Below are positions 50,420 to 61,230 of a stretch of 64,000 nt of DNA, piece after piece. The DNA comes from Paguma larvata. Lineage: Eukaryota; Chordata; Mammalia; Carnivora; Viverridae. Within the stretch, counting starts at the first letter, position 1, and every line of letters starts with the position of its first letter. A model generated the notes under the pieces. The model saw only the letters and a list, made by a program, of their open reading frames with translations. It made no database searches and was not told the DNA's origin. Location: contig CM057826.1 in assembly GCA_030068075.1 (NCBI GenBank), positions 73,877,312 to 73,941,311 of the forward strand, in the 5' to 3' direction. The translations under genes and the position numbers were made by a program.

Positions 50420-51500
50420 CTTAAATCTAAAGATCTAGGCACTGATGGCTACATGGTTGTGACAGCAACATGGCTATAATTACATCAAATATATCCATTT
50501 GCAGTGATCTTTCTCAGAGTAGGTCATAAACACTTGCAAGGCTTTAAAATTATTGGGCCGAATTAATAAACCATCTATTTAAAATACTAATAAATATTGA
50601 ACATAAACTATAACACAAAATAATACATTTTAAGTAAAAAGGCTACTGTTATCTTTTAATATGCAGTGTACCTTATTTTTAAACAAAAGGTGTAAGGGGG
50701 ATTTAAAATTCATGCAATTTTAACAGCTATGGTCCTTTTCTCACAAATGAATGCTTTCTTTAAGCTCATGATACCCAATCTTCTCTATGTGTATCGATAA
50801 TTACATAAATATATAGATACACGTTTCTATTAGACAGGGTAAATGCATATTGCAATCTGAAAAAAATTTTGCTGGCTCTGAATTAACAAAAAATAAGGAC
50901 TTTATACACATGTAGGGGGAAATAAGGAAGATTAAAAGGGCAAAAGAAAATAGCTACATGGTTGGTTATATTGAATGATCTCAGTCATCACATGGCTTGC
51001 ACGGGTAAATGATCTTGATCAGATCCCTTCTAGATAATCAAGTTATCATCCCAATAGCTAATATAGTTTGCAAATTCTTCAAAATGCTATTTTACTCAGG
51101 TTGGTAGGAATTATTTCTGTTTAAATAACATGTAAAAGCTACAGTACAAAAATAAAACTAAACTACTAAAGTAAGCTTGATAAAATTTTATGTAAAAATG
51201 TATGAGGCAACATAAAAGCAACACAACAGAATAAAACTCCATTTCATTTTACTACTCTATGAAAGAGAGAAAACTGATCACTGTAACTTGCAGTACCCAT
51301 CTGGTTTTATTCTTTTTGTTTTCTTTTAAACGAAAGCCTGTAGGGTATTAAGTATGGAATAATGTAAGTAATATTACTTAATTTCTTCTTCAGTTGGTTA
51401 AAGCATATTCAAACCTAAACTGAGGAATATATTATTTCCTGGATATTTTATAAACACAAACTTTTCTATGTGAGAGACATAATGACTAAGCACAGTCATT
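50420..51500. other. Intron 1 sequence, nothing recognised
   Basis: AT-rich sequence; no exon or repeat family supported. Confidence 0.35.
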
Positions 51501-51502
51501 AA

Positions 51503-51683
51503 AAATTTTTTTTAATATTTATCTTTGAGAGAGGCAAAGAAAGAGGGAGACACAGAATCCAAAGCAGGCCCCAAGCTCTGAGCTATCAGCCAGAGCCCAA
51601 TGCAGGGCTCAAACATATAAACCACAAGATCATGACCTGAGCCGAAGTGAGATGCTTAACTAAATGAGCCAAACCAGGCACTC
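51503..51683 (-). repeat. CanSINE, divergent
   Basis: Reverse copy with an altered head (GAGCCAAACCAGGCACTC), older than its neighbour. Confidence 0.85.
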
Positions 51684-51699
51684 AAGTAGAGTAATTCTT

Positions 51700-51904
51700 T
51701 TTTTTTTTTTTTCAACCTTTATTTTTGAGAGAAAGAACATGAGTGGGGGAGGGGCAGAGAGAGAGGGAGACACAGAATCTAAAGCAGGCTCCAGGCTCTG
51801 AGCTGTCAGCACAAAGCCAAACACAGGGCTCGAATTCATGGACCGTGAAATCGTGACCTGAGCCGAAGTTGGACACTTAATCGACTAAGCTATCCAGGCA
51901 CCCC
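51700..51904 (-). repeat. CanSINE
   Basis: Full-length reverse copy with 14-base T tail. Duplication-like AAGTAGAGTAATTCTT (51684-51699) / AAGCAGAGTAATTTTA (from 51908). Confidence 0.92.
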
Positions 51905-51924
51905 GGCAAGCAGAGTAATTTTAT

Positions 51925-51975
51925 TTTTTAAAATAATTTTTTAATGTTTATTTATTTTTGAGAGTGACTGAGAGA
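51925..51975 (-). repeat. CanSINE tail fragment
   Basis: TTAATGTTTATTTATTTTTG AGAG is the reversed SINE 3' end only. It is the third SINE in 480 bases. Confidence 0.6.
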
Positions 51976-52235
51976 TGGCATTATGACTCAGCATTCCCAA
52001 AGTTCATCCTACTTCACTTCTTACTCTAAGCGGATTTCTCTTACCACCTCCCAGCTCCCACCCTGTCTCTCATAACCTTGTCAGCCCTATCCTCTTGCTG
52101 ATCATAGCTATTTTAGGAGGTCAAATGCTACATGTACAGAGAATGGTGTGAAGAGGTATCAAAAAGTAGAGTAAAAACCCCAAAATATATTACAATTGCA
52201 ACTGGACATAGGAAGTTACTAATAATGTCAATATT

Positions 52236-52445
52236 TACCCAGTCTGCACATATGACAGGCACTGAGCTACGCAGCTTACAAGCATTACCTGATATAATCC
52301 TCACAACAATCGTATAAGCACCTTCATTTTATATACGGAAATAGCGCTTGGGAAAAAAATAAACTTGAGATAGTAAATGGTAGAGCTAGGATTCAAACAC
52401 AGGCAATTTGGCTCCTGAGTCTGGGATCTTAAACATTAAGCAAGA
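52236..52445 (-). repeat. MIR, near full length
   Basis: ACAGGCACTGAGCTACGCAG, TATAATCCTCACAACAATCG, AATGGTAGAGCTAGGATTCA and CTCCTGAGTC are reverse MIR in order. Confidence 0.8.
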
Positions 52446-54339
52446 TTGTCTTCCTAATGAATCAAAGTAATTTTAAACGAGGTCACAAAATCACTTACCA
52501 AAACAGTCTTCTGATCCCTAATACAATGATCTTACACTATACCAAAATGAACAAATTACTTTAGTGAACTGTATTTTCTGGTTCATCCTTTTGCAGTAAA
52601 AACTAATAACCCAGGAGCTACTTGCATTAACAAGTATATTTATGTTTTGGTAAGGCCCATCTCTTACTTCTGATCACAGCAACAGAATCTGCTTTTTGTT
52701 TGTCCTAAAGGAAACCCTGTTTCGCTTTAACGGAATCATGATTTTGCTTAGAGAACAATTGGGCCCAGCCCTAAGAGATACATAATGATCACAGTAATTG
52801 GTGTAAACCAATCATGAAAATATAATTTTCCTTTTGCCAGTCATTGTCTAGGGCTGAGCAGATAAAGCAGTTCAGACAAATGAGATAGAAGGGGATGACT
52901 CTAGCAGTGTCGTTTCTAGGAAAGATTTTTTTCTCTGATAAAAAAAAAAAAAAATAACGTAGGAAGAGAAGGCCTCTCTTCAGGCCCCCTTCTTTTTTCC
53001 TACTGTGTGAGAACGGAATGCTTACAGCTGAGGTAGCCCTCTTGTGAACAGACAAGGATGCAAAAACCCAGTATTGATGCTCTCATACAATCACTGAACA
53101 AAGTCTGAGCCTGTTCATATTCCAGAAAGTAAATAACACTACCACCAAAATATGTCTTTATGTTAAAGTCACTTTTAACTGGCATTTTACTACCCACAGG
53201 TAAAAACCTCCTAACCGATCAGGGAACCTAGCATCTTAGCTTCTCTAGATAGGCTGCGATCTCCCATCACCCAGATGTGTATTTCCTTCTGGTGTTCCTC
53301 TTTTTAAGAATCTTTTAGGCAGGTTCTATTACCAATCCCTCCATTCTGAATAAATTAATCACCTTTTTTCCTTAGCACTGTTCAATAAAAAATCAGTGCC
53401 ACACACACACACACAGCCCACAAAAACTTTTCATCTTCATTCTACCCTTGTTTTTCCAGTAACTCAGTAGTCTCAGCTCCTAGAACATCATAACCTTTTC
53501 ATTTTTTTTCTCTCCTCAGAGATTCAGCAGCTCAAATTTATGAACACAACAGTTTTTGAACTGGACTCTGCAGAGTCCTAGGTTTCAGTGCAAGTACAGC
53601 CAGTCTCTACTACTAAAAAAGATGGAGCTCTAATATTAGAACAAGGCCTGCTATCATGAGACCTGTCACATGTGCTGTCTCTATCCTAAGAAAAATTACT
53701 TTGCCTACAAGCTCTTTTGAAAGAGTAAAAACGGTTAATAGTATATTCTACTGTGCAAAGTCCCCTACTCTCAATCACAACTAAAACCATCCTGGGAAGG
53801 ATGCTTTTTCTAAGGGCTGTCAGTCAATCTCTAGAAGGGATTGTACCTATGATGTAGCCTAGCCCATAAATATAAGCCCATCGGAATATCTACCTTCGGG
53901 AGTCAATGCAGAAGAAAACACATGCAACTATGTGCAAAAACAAACATGAGGCAATCTAAAGCTGTGATGGAGATTAACTCTTTCTCAAGAGTTAGGATAG
54001 TTAAAAAAAAAAAAAGAGTTAGGACAGTTTTCCAATGGGGATCAAAGTGCATTCATTATAATGTATACTATTGGTAAGAAAACATTGGGAAATAGTACAG
54101 ACTAAGCTAACTGCAAAAGCATTATTTAATTGCTTTTTATTTTCTGTATCATTAAGAATTTGTTTTCCTGTTCTGTAAAATACAAATTCATCCCAATGAA
54201 ACAGGGATCAATCAATCACTTCAAAAACTCACTGAGCAATACAGAAGAATGCCAAAAGTAAAATACAAACTCTGGATTCTGCAGGAACTTGGGACACTTT
54301 GCAGCTCTATGAGTTCTCATATATCACTTCATATGGCGG
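52446..54339. other. Intron 1 sequence, nothing firm
   Basis: A CA run at 53400-53416 and A-runs. No exon and no named repeat. Confidence 0.35.
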
Positions 54340-54710
54340 ACATTACTAGGGCTCACCAAAGCTAGAACAGACATTCTCTCTCTCTCTCTCTCTCTCTCTC
54401 TGTCACTTCCCAGTTCTTCATACAGTAAGGCTACTTTCCAGGCTGAGGCAGTCAAAGCCCCTGGGTATTCTTTAGTCTCTTATACCAAGTTCTGACAACT
54501 GTGGAGGGCTTAGGTTGAAAGGGCAAAACCCTAAGATCAAAGTTGGCCAAACTGCTGAGTCGCTAAGCAGAGGACAACTGTCCTGGAGGATAGCCCAAGC
54601 CTGCAGCTGCCTTCATAAGGGAGAAAGAAACTTTCACTCTATTAAGCCATTGAAACTGAGATTGTTTATTACCTCAGCATAAGCTATGTTGCCCTGATTA
54701 AAATATTCAG
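54340..54710 (+). repeat. Probable MLT1-type LTR with (TC)n
   Basis: GAAAGAAACTTTCACTCTAT then TAAGCCATTGAAACTGAGAT resembles an MLT1 3' end. A (TC)n run lies at 54376-54402. Confidence 0.5.
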
Positions 54711-54800
54711 ATTCTCATATGCATGCCAATATCTGTAAAATCATCATTACATCAGAGGTGAGGATAAAGTAATATAATGCTTATTTTAAAATTTTTATTT

Positions 54801-55010
54801 TGGTGTCTGGGTGGTTCAGTTGGTTAAGAATCCAGTTCTTGATTTCAGCTCAAGTCATGATCCCATGGTTCGTGACACGGAGCAGCATGTGGGGCTTTGT
54901 GTTGACAGCAGGAGGCCTGCTTGGGATTTTCTCTCTCCCCCCTCTCTGCCCTTTCCCACGGGTCATATACGCTTGTGTGCTCTCTCAAATAAAAAAATAT
55001 TTTAAAAAAT
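54801..55010 (+). repeat. CanSINE, divergent
   Basis: TGTCTGGGTGGTTCAGTTGG head, body with GGGCTTTGTGTTGACAGCAG, tail AAATAAAAAAAT. Flanks share TTTTAAAA-rich text. Confidence 0.85.
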
Positions 55011-55523
55011 TATAAAAGTTTTGTATAAATCTATATAAACTAAAGGTTTCTAATATGCCTAATGAAAAAGTACATAACTGATAACATAGGATTATAATTG
55101 TTCAAAATATAGTATTGCTAACACAGACTGTTTACAGGCTTGGGTAATAAAAGAAAGTGAAAACTTTATCATATTAACTAGAGGAGTAGAAGCCTCCATG
55201 GAATAGCACACATGTACACATTTGTATGTACATTAACTAGTACAAAAGTTTATTTTTCACCTTTTGTCATATTACTGAGAAAATCAGTGAATAAATAAAA
55301 TTATAATAAACTAGAGACAAGCCACAGTACATTTTAATATTTTTACTTTAGAAAAACATAAGTTTGGCCACATCAAAGAAATAACATCTCTTAAGGAGAC
55401 CCAGTATCTTCATGTTATTCTGAACATTGCCAAGTCTGTATTTATTTATTGTTATAGAAAAAAAATGAAAGAAATTAACAGTAAATATCTCTGTAAAATA
55501 ACTAGGAAAAACCTAAATGATTT

Positions 55524-55587
55524 TTTTTATTTTAAAATGTTTTATTTATTTATTTTGAGAGACGGAGAAACATAAGCAGGAAGGGGT

Positions 55588-55626
<39 letters not shown>

Positions 55627-55758
55627 ATCTCAAGCAGGCTTCACGCTTCCAGTAATGAGCCTGATATGGGGCTCGAATTCACAAACCATGAGATCATGAT
55701 CAGAGCCAAAAACAGTAAGAGTTGGTCACTTAACTGACTGAGCCACCCAGGTGCCCCA
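55524..55758 (-). repeat. CanSINE with perfect 18-base duplication
   Basis: Reverse copy with an expanded (GA)n tract (about 55591-55620). GAAAAACCTAAATGATTT flanks it exactly at 55506-55523 and 55759-55776. Confidence 0.96.
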
Positions 55759-55776
55759 GAAAAACCTAAATGATTT

Positions 55777-56513
55777 CTTAAGAAAATGATTTTAATTACT
55801 ATATGATTCTAAATTTTTGACTGAGGTATTTTTATACTATGTTTTACATCATTATGAGCAATACAACTTATCAAGATGTACCTTTAGACCCAATTTTAAC
55901 ATTTTATTGTCTTTCTCATATTTGAGAAAAGACAAAATGGAAGTTAATTAAAAACACAAATTTGACAATTTATCAAAAATAAAGTTAAAGGCAAATGCTG
56001 TAATATAGAAGATAAATACCAACTAGGACGGACAAAACAAACTTTGAAGAGAAGGAAAAGCAGTGGCCGTATTCCAGATATTCAACTATTTAACAACTGC
56101 AAGATGTAAGAATCAACTAATCGAGACAATGGCTGTAACAATTGGTCCAAGTATACTGGTGGGGTGTACCGGTATATGCCATCTGAATATTAGTACTAAA
56201 GTTTCGTAATTTACATCCCTTATTATTTTATTTTCAGAAAAACTCCATTATAATAACTAACCAGATGCTTCTCAATCCAGTTTCTCCTATTTGTCCCAAA
56301 CTCAAACTTTCTTAGTTACAGCAAATGCATCTCCCAGTTACACTTATTACAACTCATCCTGATTACTGCATTTATCTTAGATATATGTAATGACTATTAC
56401 CTTGGGTAAATATATACAGATAATTTATGTATTTTAAATGGCTCCAGTTGACTTTTCTGCATAGCCATAAATCCTGAGTCCACAGCTCGTCAAGTATAGT
56501 AAATATGTAAAGT
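55777..56513. other. Intron 1 sequence, nothing recognised
   Basis: AT-rich sequence without exon or assignable repeat. Confidence 0.35.
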
Positions 56514-56632
56514 GGGGCACCTGGGTGGCTGAGTCAGTTAAGTGTCTGACTTTGGTTCAGGTTATGATCTCACAGTTTGTGAGTTTAAGCCCCGTGTCAG
56601 CTGTGCTGACAGCTCAGAGCCTGAAGCCTGAT
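56514..56632 (+). repeat. CanSINE lacking its 3' half
   Basis: GGGGCACCTGGGTGGCTGAG head to GACAGCTCAGAGCCTGAAGC; CT body and tail missing. Confidence 0.85.
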
Positions 56633-56734
56633 AAGAAGCAATTACCATTAAATTGCTAAATCTTCATCATCTATAACGATATTAAAAAATAAGAACGCTC
56701 ACCCATAAACAGTTGTCCATAAGACAACTACATG

Positions 56735-56830
56735 CACAGTGCCTATCATATGTTGTACCTAATGTTCAGCACTTAGGATATAGTAGAGGATAAGACAGAT
56801 AAGGAACCTCTTATCATAGAAACTACATAT
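56735..56830 (-). repeat. L2 3' end fragment
   Basis: CAGTGCCTATCATATGTTGT ... AGCACTTAGGATATAGTAGA ... CTTATCATA is antisense L2 3' end. Confidence 0.45.
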
Positions 56831-57757
56831 TTTTAATATTAGGAAGCCTACTCTTTTCTTCGTATACATTTTTCAATTTCTACTGAGACAATCTAAATGT
56901 TCTTCAGAAAATTTTCAGGTCCAAAGTGAATGTTAATTTCTAGTCACATATTCATTATAACTGAATTCGATTAAAACATAACAATTTGGAAATTTCATGT
57001 AGTTCAAGTACTTTACAGGTAAAATATTCTCCTCATAAATGTTACCTTCTAAGAGTTAGGGAAATGATTTACCCTCATTCTTTCCCCTGACACAAATAAA
57101 TTAGTGCTGGTGTACTGTGACAAATACTTTTAAAGTAGGCAGCCAAAATGAGCATTCAGCAAAATGAATAATTTCATCCCATAATCTGGAAGCAAATATA
57201 CGAGTTCTGAACACTGCCCAAACGCTGTCAGCAACAATCAAGCTTTGGACATCTGGTAGCCAACTAAATTTAGGACTTGAACTGAATAAATATATTAGAT
57301 GCTGGTTAAAGAGTGCAGTTTTTCTAAGTTATAGTTCAGAATTTGGCTTTTAACATACAATATGTTAGTGAGTCACCAAACGGAATCATACTGAAAAGTC
57401 TTTATACTCTTCTTAGCTTTACAGAAATGAAGACAGAAAAGCAATGGCAATAAACATTTATATATAAGATTTATATAAAAGATTTATATACAAGATTATA
57501 AAAGCAAATTATAGAAGCAAAAATAAAACACAAGAATGCGCTATACAGATAGCATTAAAAAACAGTGAGAAAATAATTTCTGCTTCAATCTTTATATTAA
57601 AATCTTCTAATCTTTATTTCAAAAACAATGTCTCAGTTTGGTAGTAATAAGTCTTTAACACCTCATGAATATTTTCTTACTTCCACTTTAACAGAAAGTG
57701 GACCTGGATTCACTGGCTTTGTAAACCAATAGTACCCACCTCAGAAAATGCGATTTA
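56831..57757. other. Intron 1 sequence, nothing recognised
   Basis: AT-rich. Three short repeats of AGATTTATATA near 57465-57500. Confidence 0.35.
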
Positions 57758-58170
57758 CACCAGTGGTTCTCATATGTTTTGGTCTTTTACATTCTTAAAA
57801 ATTATTCAGTATTCCAAAGAACTTATATTTATGTGAACTATGCATATCAATAGTTAAAAGATTAATTAAAATTAAGAAACTTTAAAATATCATCTAAAAT
57901 AATAAATCTATTACATGTTATCATACCTTTTTTTATGAAAAATATATCGTCAAAAAGAAAACCAAAAAAAGCTAAAAATTGGCACTGACAGACTCTTTCA
58001 AATCTCTTTAATGTCTCGCTTAAACAAATGGAACTACATAGAAAAAGGTAAACACCCAGGTTTTCATATTTTCTCCTGTAGTCAATCATTCCCAATGTGT
58101 TTGCTTGAAATATATAAAGAAAATTCAGGTTCACATAGATATGACCTTGGAAAAAGGAAGATTTTTAATG
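57758..58170 (+). mobile_element. Fossil hAT-type DNA transposon, 3' truncated
   Basis: Starts CAGTGGTTCTCATATGTTTT and continues AAAAATTATTCAGTATTCCA, CAAATCTCTTTAATGTCTCG, a mammalian MER element in order. The closing inverted repeat is not seen. Confidence 0.65.
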
Positions 58171-59849
58171 TCTTTCTTAAATACTAGTGCTTAGTTTTTT
58201 TTATACTACACCAAAACTCCACAAGAGGTGAAAACTATTTAGACAGTGCTCCCTCAGCTCTTGGATCCTTCAAATAGTGAAGTTTGGCTCTATAAGTCAA
58301 CTCTTCAGACAGGTAGTCTCCAACCAAGGCACTTTAATAATCTTATTAGAGATTTTAAACCTTGGAAGTCTTATTATAGCTTTCTTTTAAGTCAATCTTA
58401 TTACATGGAATATTTAAATATTATGACTGATGCCAAAAAACAATTCACTTCTGTAATTAAAGACTGTATCAAATGAAGGTTACTGATAATAATAATAAAT
58501 GTCATCAACTGGATTATATCATTCCTTTCTACTTTATAAGGCATTAAGTAGAATAATAAGTTGGCAATCAATCATCTACTTTTATTCATAATCTGGTACT
58601 TACAACATAATGACCTGGTCTACTTAATCAGAAGGCTGACCATATGTCACACCTAGACATCTTGTTAAAGGGGAAAAAAAGAGTGAAAAAATTTCAAATG
58701 AAGAGTGGAATTTGCAATCCTGGATTATCATTAGACCCCATGGGACGCTAGATAAAGCACTTTACTCTCCTGAGTCATCTTCTTCATATGTAAGGTGAAA
58801 GGTTTCACTTAATCATCATATCTGTTCCAACTCTGAAATTTAAAGAACTCCACAATCTAGCTTCTGTAGTAAGGATAGTCTCAAAAATGATTTATTTTGT
58901 AAATTTAAACTTTTCAATGACTGAGAACTCTTATTTATAGATGAATTCATTTTAGAAAGGATTTTTCAGAGGATGAAATATCAATGTATCTATTTACTAA
59001 TTCAAAAATTTGTAAATTTAAAGTCGGATATATTTACTTCTGTTTGGTGTTAAATATTTGCTCCAATATCAAAAGTGACTATATTTGCCTTTTTTCCTTT
59101 GCCGCATAGGTAGCAGTTTTCCATCTCATCATGCAACTGATAACACTGTGCACTGCAATACTTTGTGCCATGAAAAATGAATGCTAAATGTTTCTGATTA
59201 ACGGGGCATATGACATAGATTGAACAATACAAGATTGTTACTTTTCCAGGTTAAAAACAGAGGAATGTAGGAAACTTCATACAGTATAAGCAAATTACTT
59301 AAGTGGCAGATTAAAGACCAATAACAAGAAAATGCTGGTAAGAAATAATTTTTCTTCTTTTAAATTGTATAAAATAAAATATTCATAAGGTCTTTCTGCA
59401 CTAGTATTATTCCAGATAATAAAGATTTCCTAGTAAGTAACAGTACTGTACAAAGAACTCTAGGACTCACAGATGCTAAATAGGAATCCTGCCCTTAAGA
59501 GGTCTGCATTCTGATGGGCAAAATGAAAGTACACAACAAGATATAGAGTAGAAATAGAGAAGTATTAGAGGATAGTGTGGTCAAATACAAGATTACTTCT
59601 TAAGAGGAAAGCATGCCCTTTGAGCAAAGTAAAGAGCGTGGAGGTGAGGTATTAATTTATAATTTATAAATCAAAGGGAGTAACTATTTGGTAGTTTAAC
59701 TTCTTCTAATGGTACATAGGCTTTTAAATGACAAACATCATGCTCTCTCAGACAGGCACCCTTGATAATGGGAGCAGGAAGGGCAACACCAGGTCAAAGA
59801 AATCTGCCTTGCTAGGTCACCAGGCAGCCTATCTTAGGCCTGCAAGGGA
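58171..59849. other. Intron 1 sequence near exon 1, nothing firm
   Basis: 58720-58840 weakly resembles MIR. A 76-codon plus frame (58246-58476) has no family features. No exon is supported. Confidence 0.3.
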
Positions 59850-59872
59850 AGCTCACTGAGGCTTCGCCTCAC

Positions 59873-60312
59873 CTGACGGTCCTGACGACGAAGTACACTA
59901 GCACCGCGCCGCTCACCACCATCAGCACGGTCAAGGCCCGCTGGGTCATAGGCTTGTCGCCGGGATTGGGACTCACAGCAAGGCTGCCACCCACAGAGTC
60001 TTCTTCCCCGGCCTTCCCTCCTGAGTCTTCTGCCACAAGTCCCGCCCGGGGGCTGCTGCCATTGCCGCCCTCAGAGCCCCGCGGCCCTGCAGCTTCTGCA
60101 GGAGCGCGGCCTGGAGGCTGGGCAGCGGTGGGGCCCGGAAGCAGGGGCGACTGGGTCCGCGGCCCGCGATCCGGAGGCCCGGGGTCTGGCGCGGCCTCGG
60201 CCGCCTGTAGCAGCACAGCCAAAGGTCCTCCCAAACCTGGCAGCAGTAGCAGCAGCAGGAGGGCGGAGGCGAAGAGGGGACTGAGGCTGCAGCTGCAGTG
60301 CAGGGCCTTCAT
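59873..60312 (-). CDS. FAM174A: FAM174A exon 1 (start codon to splice donor)
   Basis: This exon encodes residues 1-146 and two bases of codon 147 of a small type I membrane protein of the FAM174 family. Residues 1 to about 28 form a signal peptide with a run of eight leucines from about residue 19. Residues 35-120 are a luminal segment rich in Pro, Gly and Ala with one N-glycosylation sequon, N84-G-S. The block [17 protein letters not shown] begins at about 114 and leads into a single transmembrane helix (about 126-143). The start is ATG at 60312, with A at -3. The exon ends ACCGTCAG and the intron starts GTGAGG, a consensus donor. The luminal block and helix match human FAM174A as I know it; the N-terminal half is more divergent. 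Joined to exons 2 and 3 the protein is 192 residues, against about 190 in human. The family is linked to the Golgi and secretory pathway; the biochemical role of FAM174A is poorly established. Confidence 0.95.
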
Positions 60313-60330
60313 CGTCCCCGGACCGGCCTC

Positions 60331-60381
60331 TCACCACGCGGGAGCCTCCGGCCCCGCCGCCCCGGCTCTAGGAGGAACCAT
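60331..60381 (-). other. Upstream ORF in FAM174A 5' leader (16 codons)
   Basis: An ATG at 60381 (context CGCCCATGG, G at +4) opens a 16-codon frame, MVPPRAGAAGPEAPAW, ending in TGA at 60331-60333. It finishes 18 nt before the main ATG and is in a different frame. It matters only if transcription starts upstream of 60381, which the promoter motifs suggest. Confidence 0.45.
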
Positions 60382-60484
60382 GGGCGCAGTGGAGAACGAA
60401 GAATTGGTGACCAAATCCTGAACTGAGGCCCAGCCGTGGCAGGTGGTAGGGGCAGCAGCAGCGGCAGAGGCAGCTGCCAGGAGA

Positions 60485-60493
60485 ACCGGAAGT
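60485..60493 (+). promoter_or_regulatory. ETS/GABPA-type site ACCGGAAGT
   Basis: An exact ACCGGAAGT, the high-affinity ETS/GABPA core common in CpG-island promoters, lies about 175 bases upstream of the FAM174A start codon. Confidence 0.6.
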
Positions 60494-60564
60494 TCGTACA
60501 TTTCAGCAGCCAGTGATACTACGGACGCTTTAGGTTGCTAACAAGTAGGGGCAGGCGCGTTCAA

Positions 60565-60572
60565 TGACGTCA
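60565..60572. promoter_or_regulatory. Full palindromic CRE, TGACGTCA
   Basis: A perfect 8-base cAMP response element (CREB/ATF site) lies within the CpG island, about 255 bases upstream of the ATG. Two intact CpG-island neighbours (ETS, NRF1) lie within 80 bases, which makes a functional promoter site plausible. Confidence 0.6.
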
Positions 60573-60588
60573 GGGGCGCCCAGTCGTC

Positions 60589-60597
60589 TGCGCACGC
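60589..60597 (+). promoter_or_regulatory. NRF1-like site TGCGCACGC
   Basis: This is a near-match to the NRF1 palindrome (TGCGCATGCGC half and core) in the promoter cluster. It is motif evidence only. Confidence 0.35.
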
Positions 60598-60829
60598 TCT
60601 CTGCTAAGAGAGGGGCAAACCTTTCGGTTTCGTCACAAGTAAGAAAGTAAACACGAAAGGATTGTGTAAAGTGTGAAGCAACTCTGCTTGAGGAAACCAT
60701 GAGAAATTGGAAGTCTGTAATTGAGGTCCTTGGTGCAAAACTGCAGAAACACAGCTAATCATTGATCAAGCGGGCTTGACTTTGCCTCAGCTCAGGTACA
60801 AATTATGGACGTGTTTCCGACTGCCTCTA

Positions 60830-61230
60830 AGACCCTGACTCCCTTTCCATGGAGCATTTACTTTAGAAACTTGTGATTGTAAATTCATTCTCTGTTCTTT
60901 TGAGATACAAATCCTTTTAAAAGTTCTTGCCAGTTTTACAACCAAGGGTTGTCTTTCTTAAGGAATATCTTTTTTAATATAATCAACAAAGAAGACAGCC
61001 TACCTAGTATGTCCCAGGCTCTGTGGAAGGGTAGGAGACCCTAATTCAGGCAGGCCCCTTGGCCAAGTTGTAAAACTACCTTCTGTCACAAAACTATCAG
61101 AAAAAGTAAACACAGGTGTTCTATGATGCACCCTACGCCAGCTTTTAAAATCTCCAGTTGTTTCTGAGGACTTGAACTTGAATGGAGTTTCGAGTTTCGC
61201 CAAAATCTTGAATAAAGTCTTCCTTATTTG
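60830..61230 (+). mobile_element. Carnivore ERV LTR, copy B, next to the FAM174A promoter
   Basis: Same family as copy A: CAGTTTTACAACCAAGGGTT then GTCTTTCTTAAGGA, a GGGTAGGAGACCCTAATTC block, and TTGAATAAAGTCTTCCTTAT with a poly(A) signal. No retroviral internal sequence is seen beside it, so probably a solo LTR. It begins about 210 bases beyond the CpG island and is oriented away from FAM174A. Confidence 0.6.

Larger units (their letters stand above)
59850..60620 (-). promoter_or_regulatory. FAM174A: CpG island and promoter of FAM174A
   Basis: This is the only strongly CpG-dense, GC-rich stretch in an otherwise AT-rich window. It covers exon 1, the 5' UTR and about 300 bases upstream. No TATA box is evident, as is usual for a housekeeping-type CpG-island promoter. 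ETS-, CRE- and NRF1-like sites cluster at 60485-60597, which suggests transcription starts near 60400-60600. The exact start cannot be fixed here. Confidence 0.85.

Noticed and set aside
60071..60337. 88-codon minus-strand frame overlapping FAM174A exon 1
   Set aside because: It is another frame of the same exon and would need a GTG start; the FAM174A frame explains the sequence.
59954..60421. 155-codon plus-strand frame over the CpG island
   Set aside because: It is the antisense of FAM174A exon 1 and 5' leader; GC-rich DNA lacks stops by chance. No family features and poor start context evidence.
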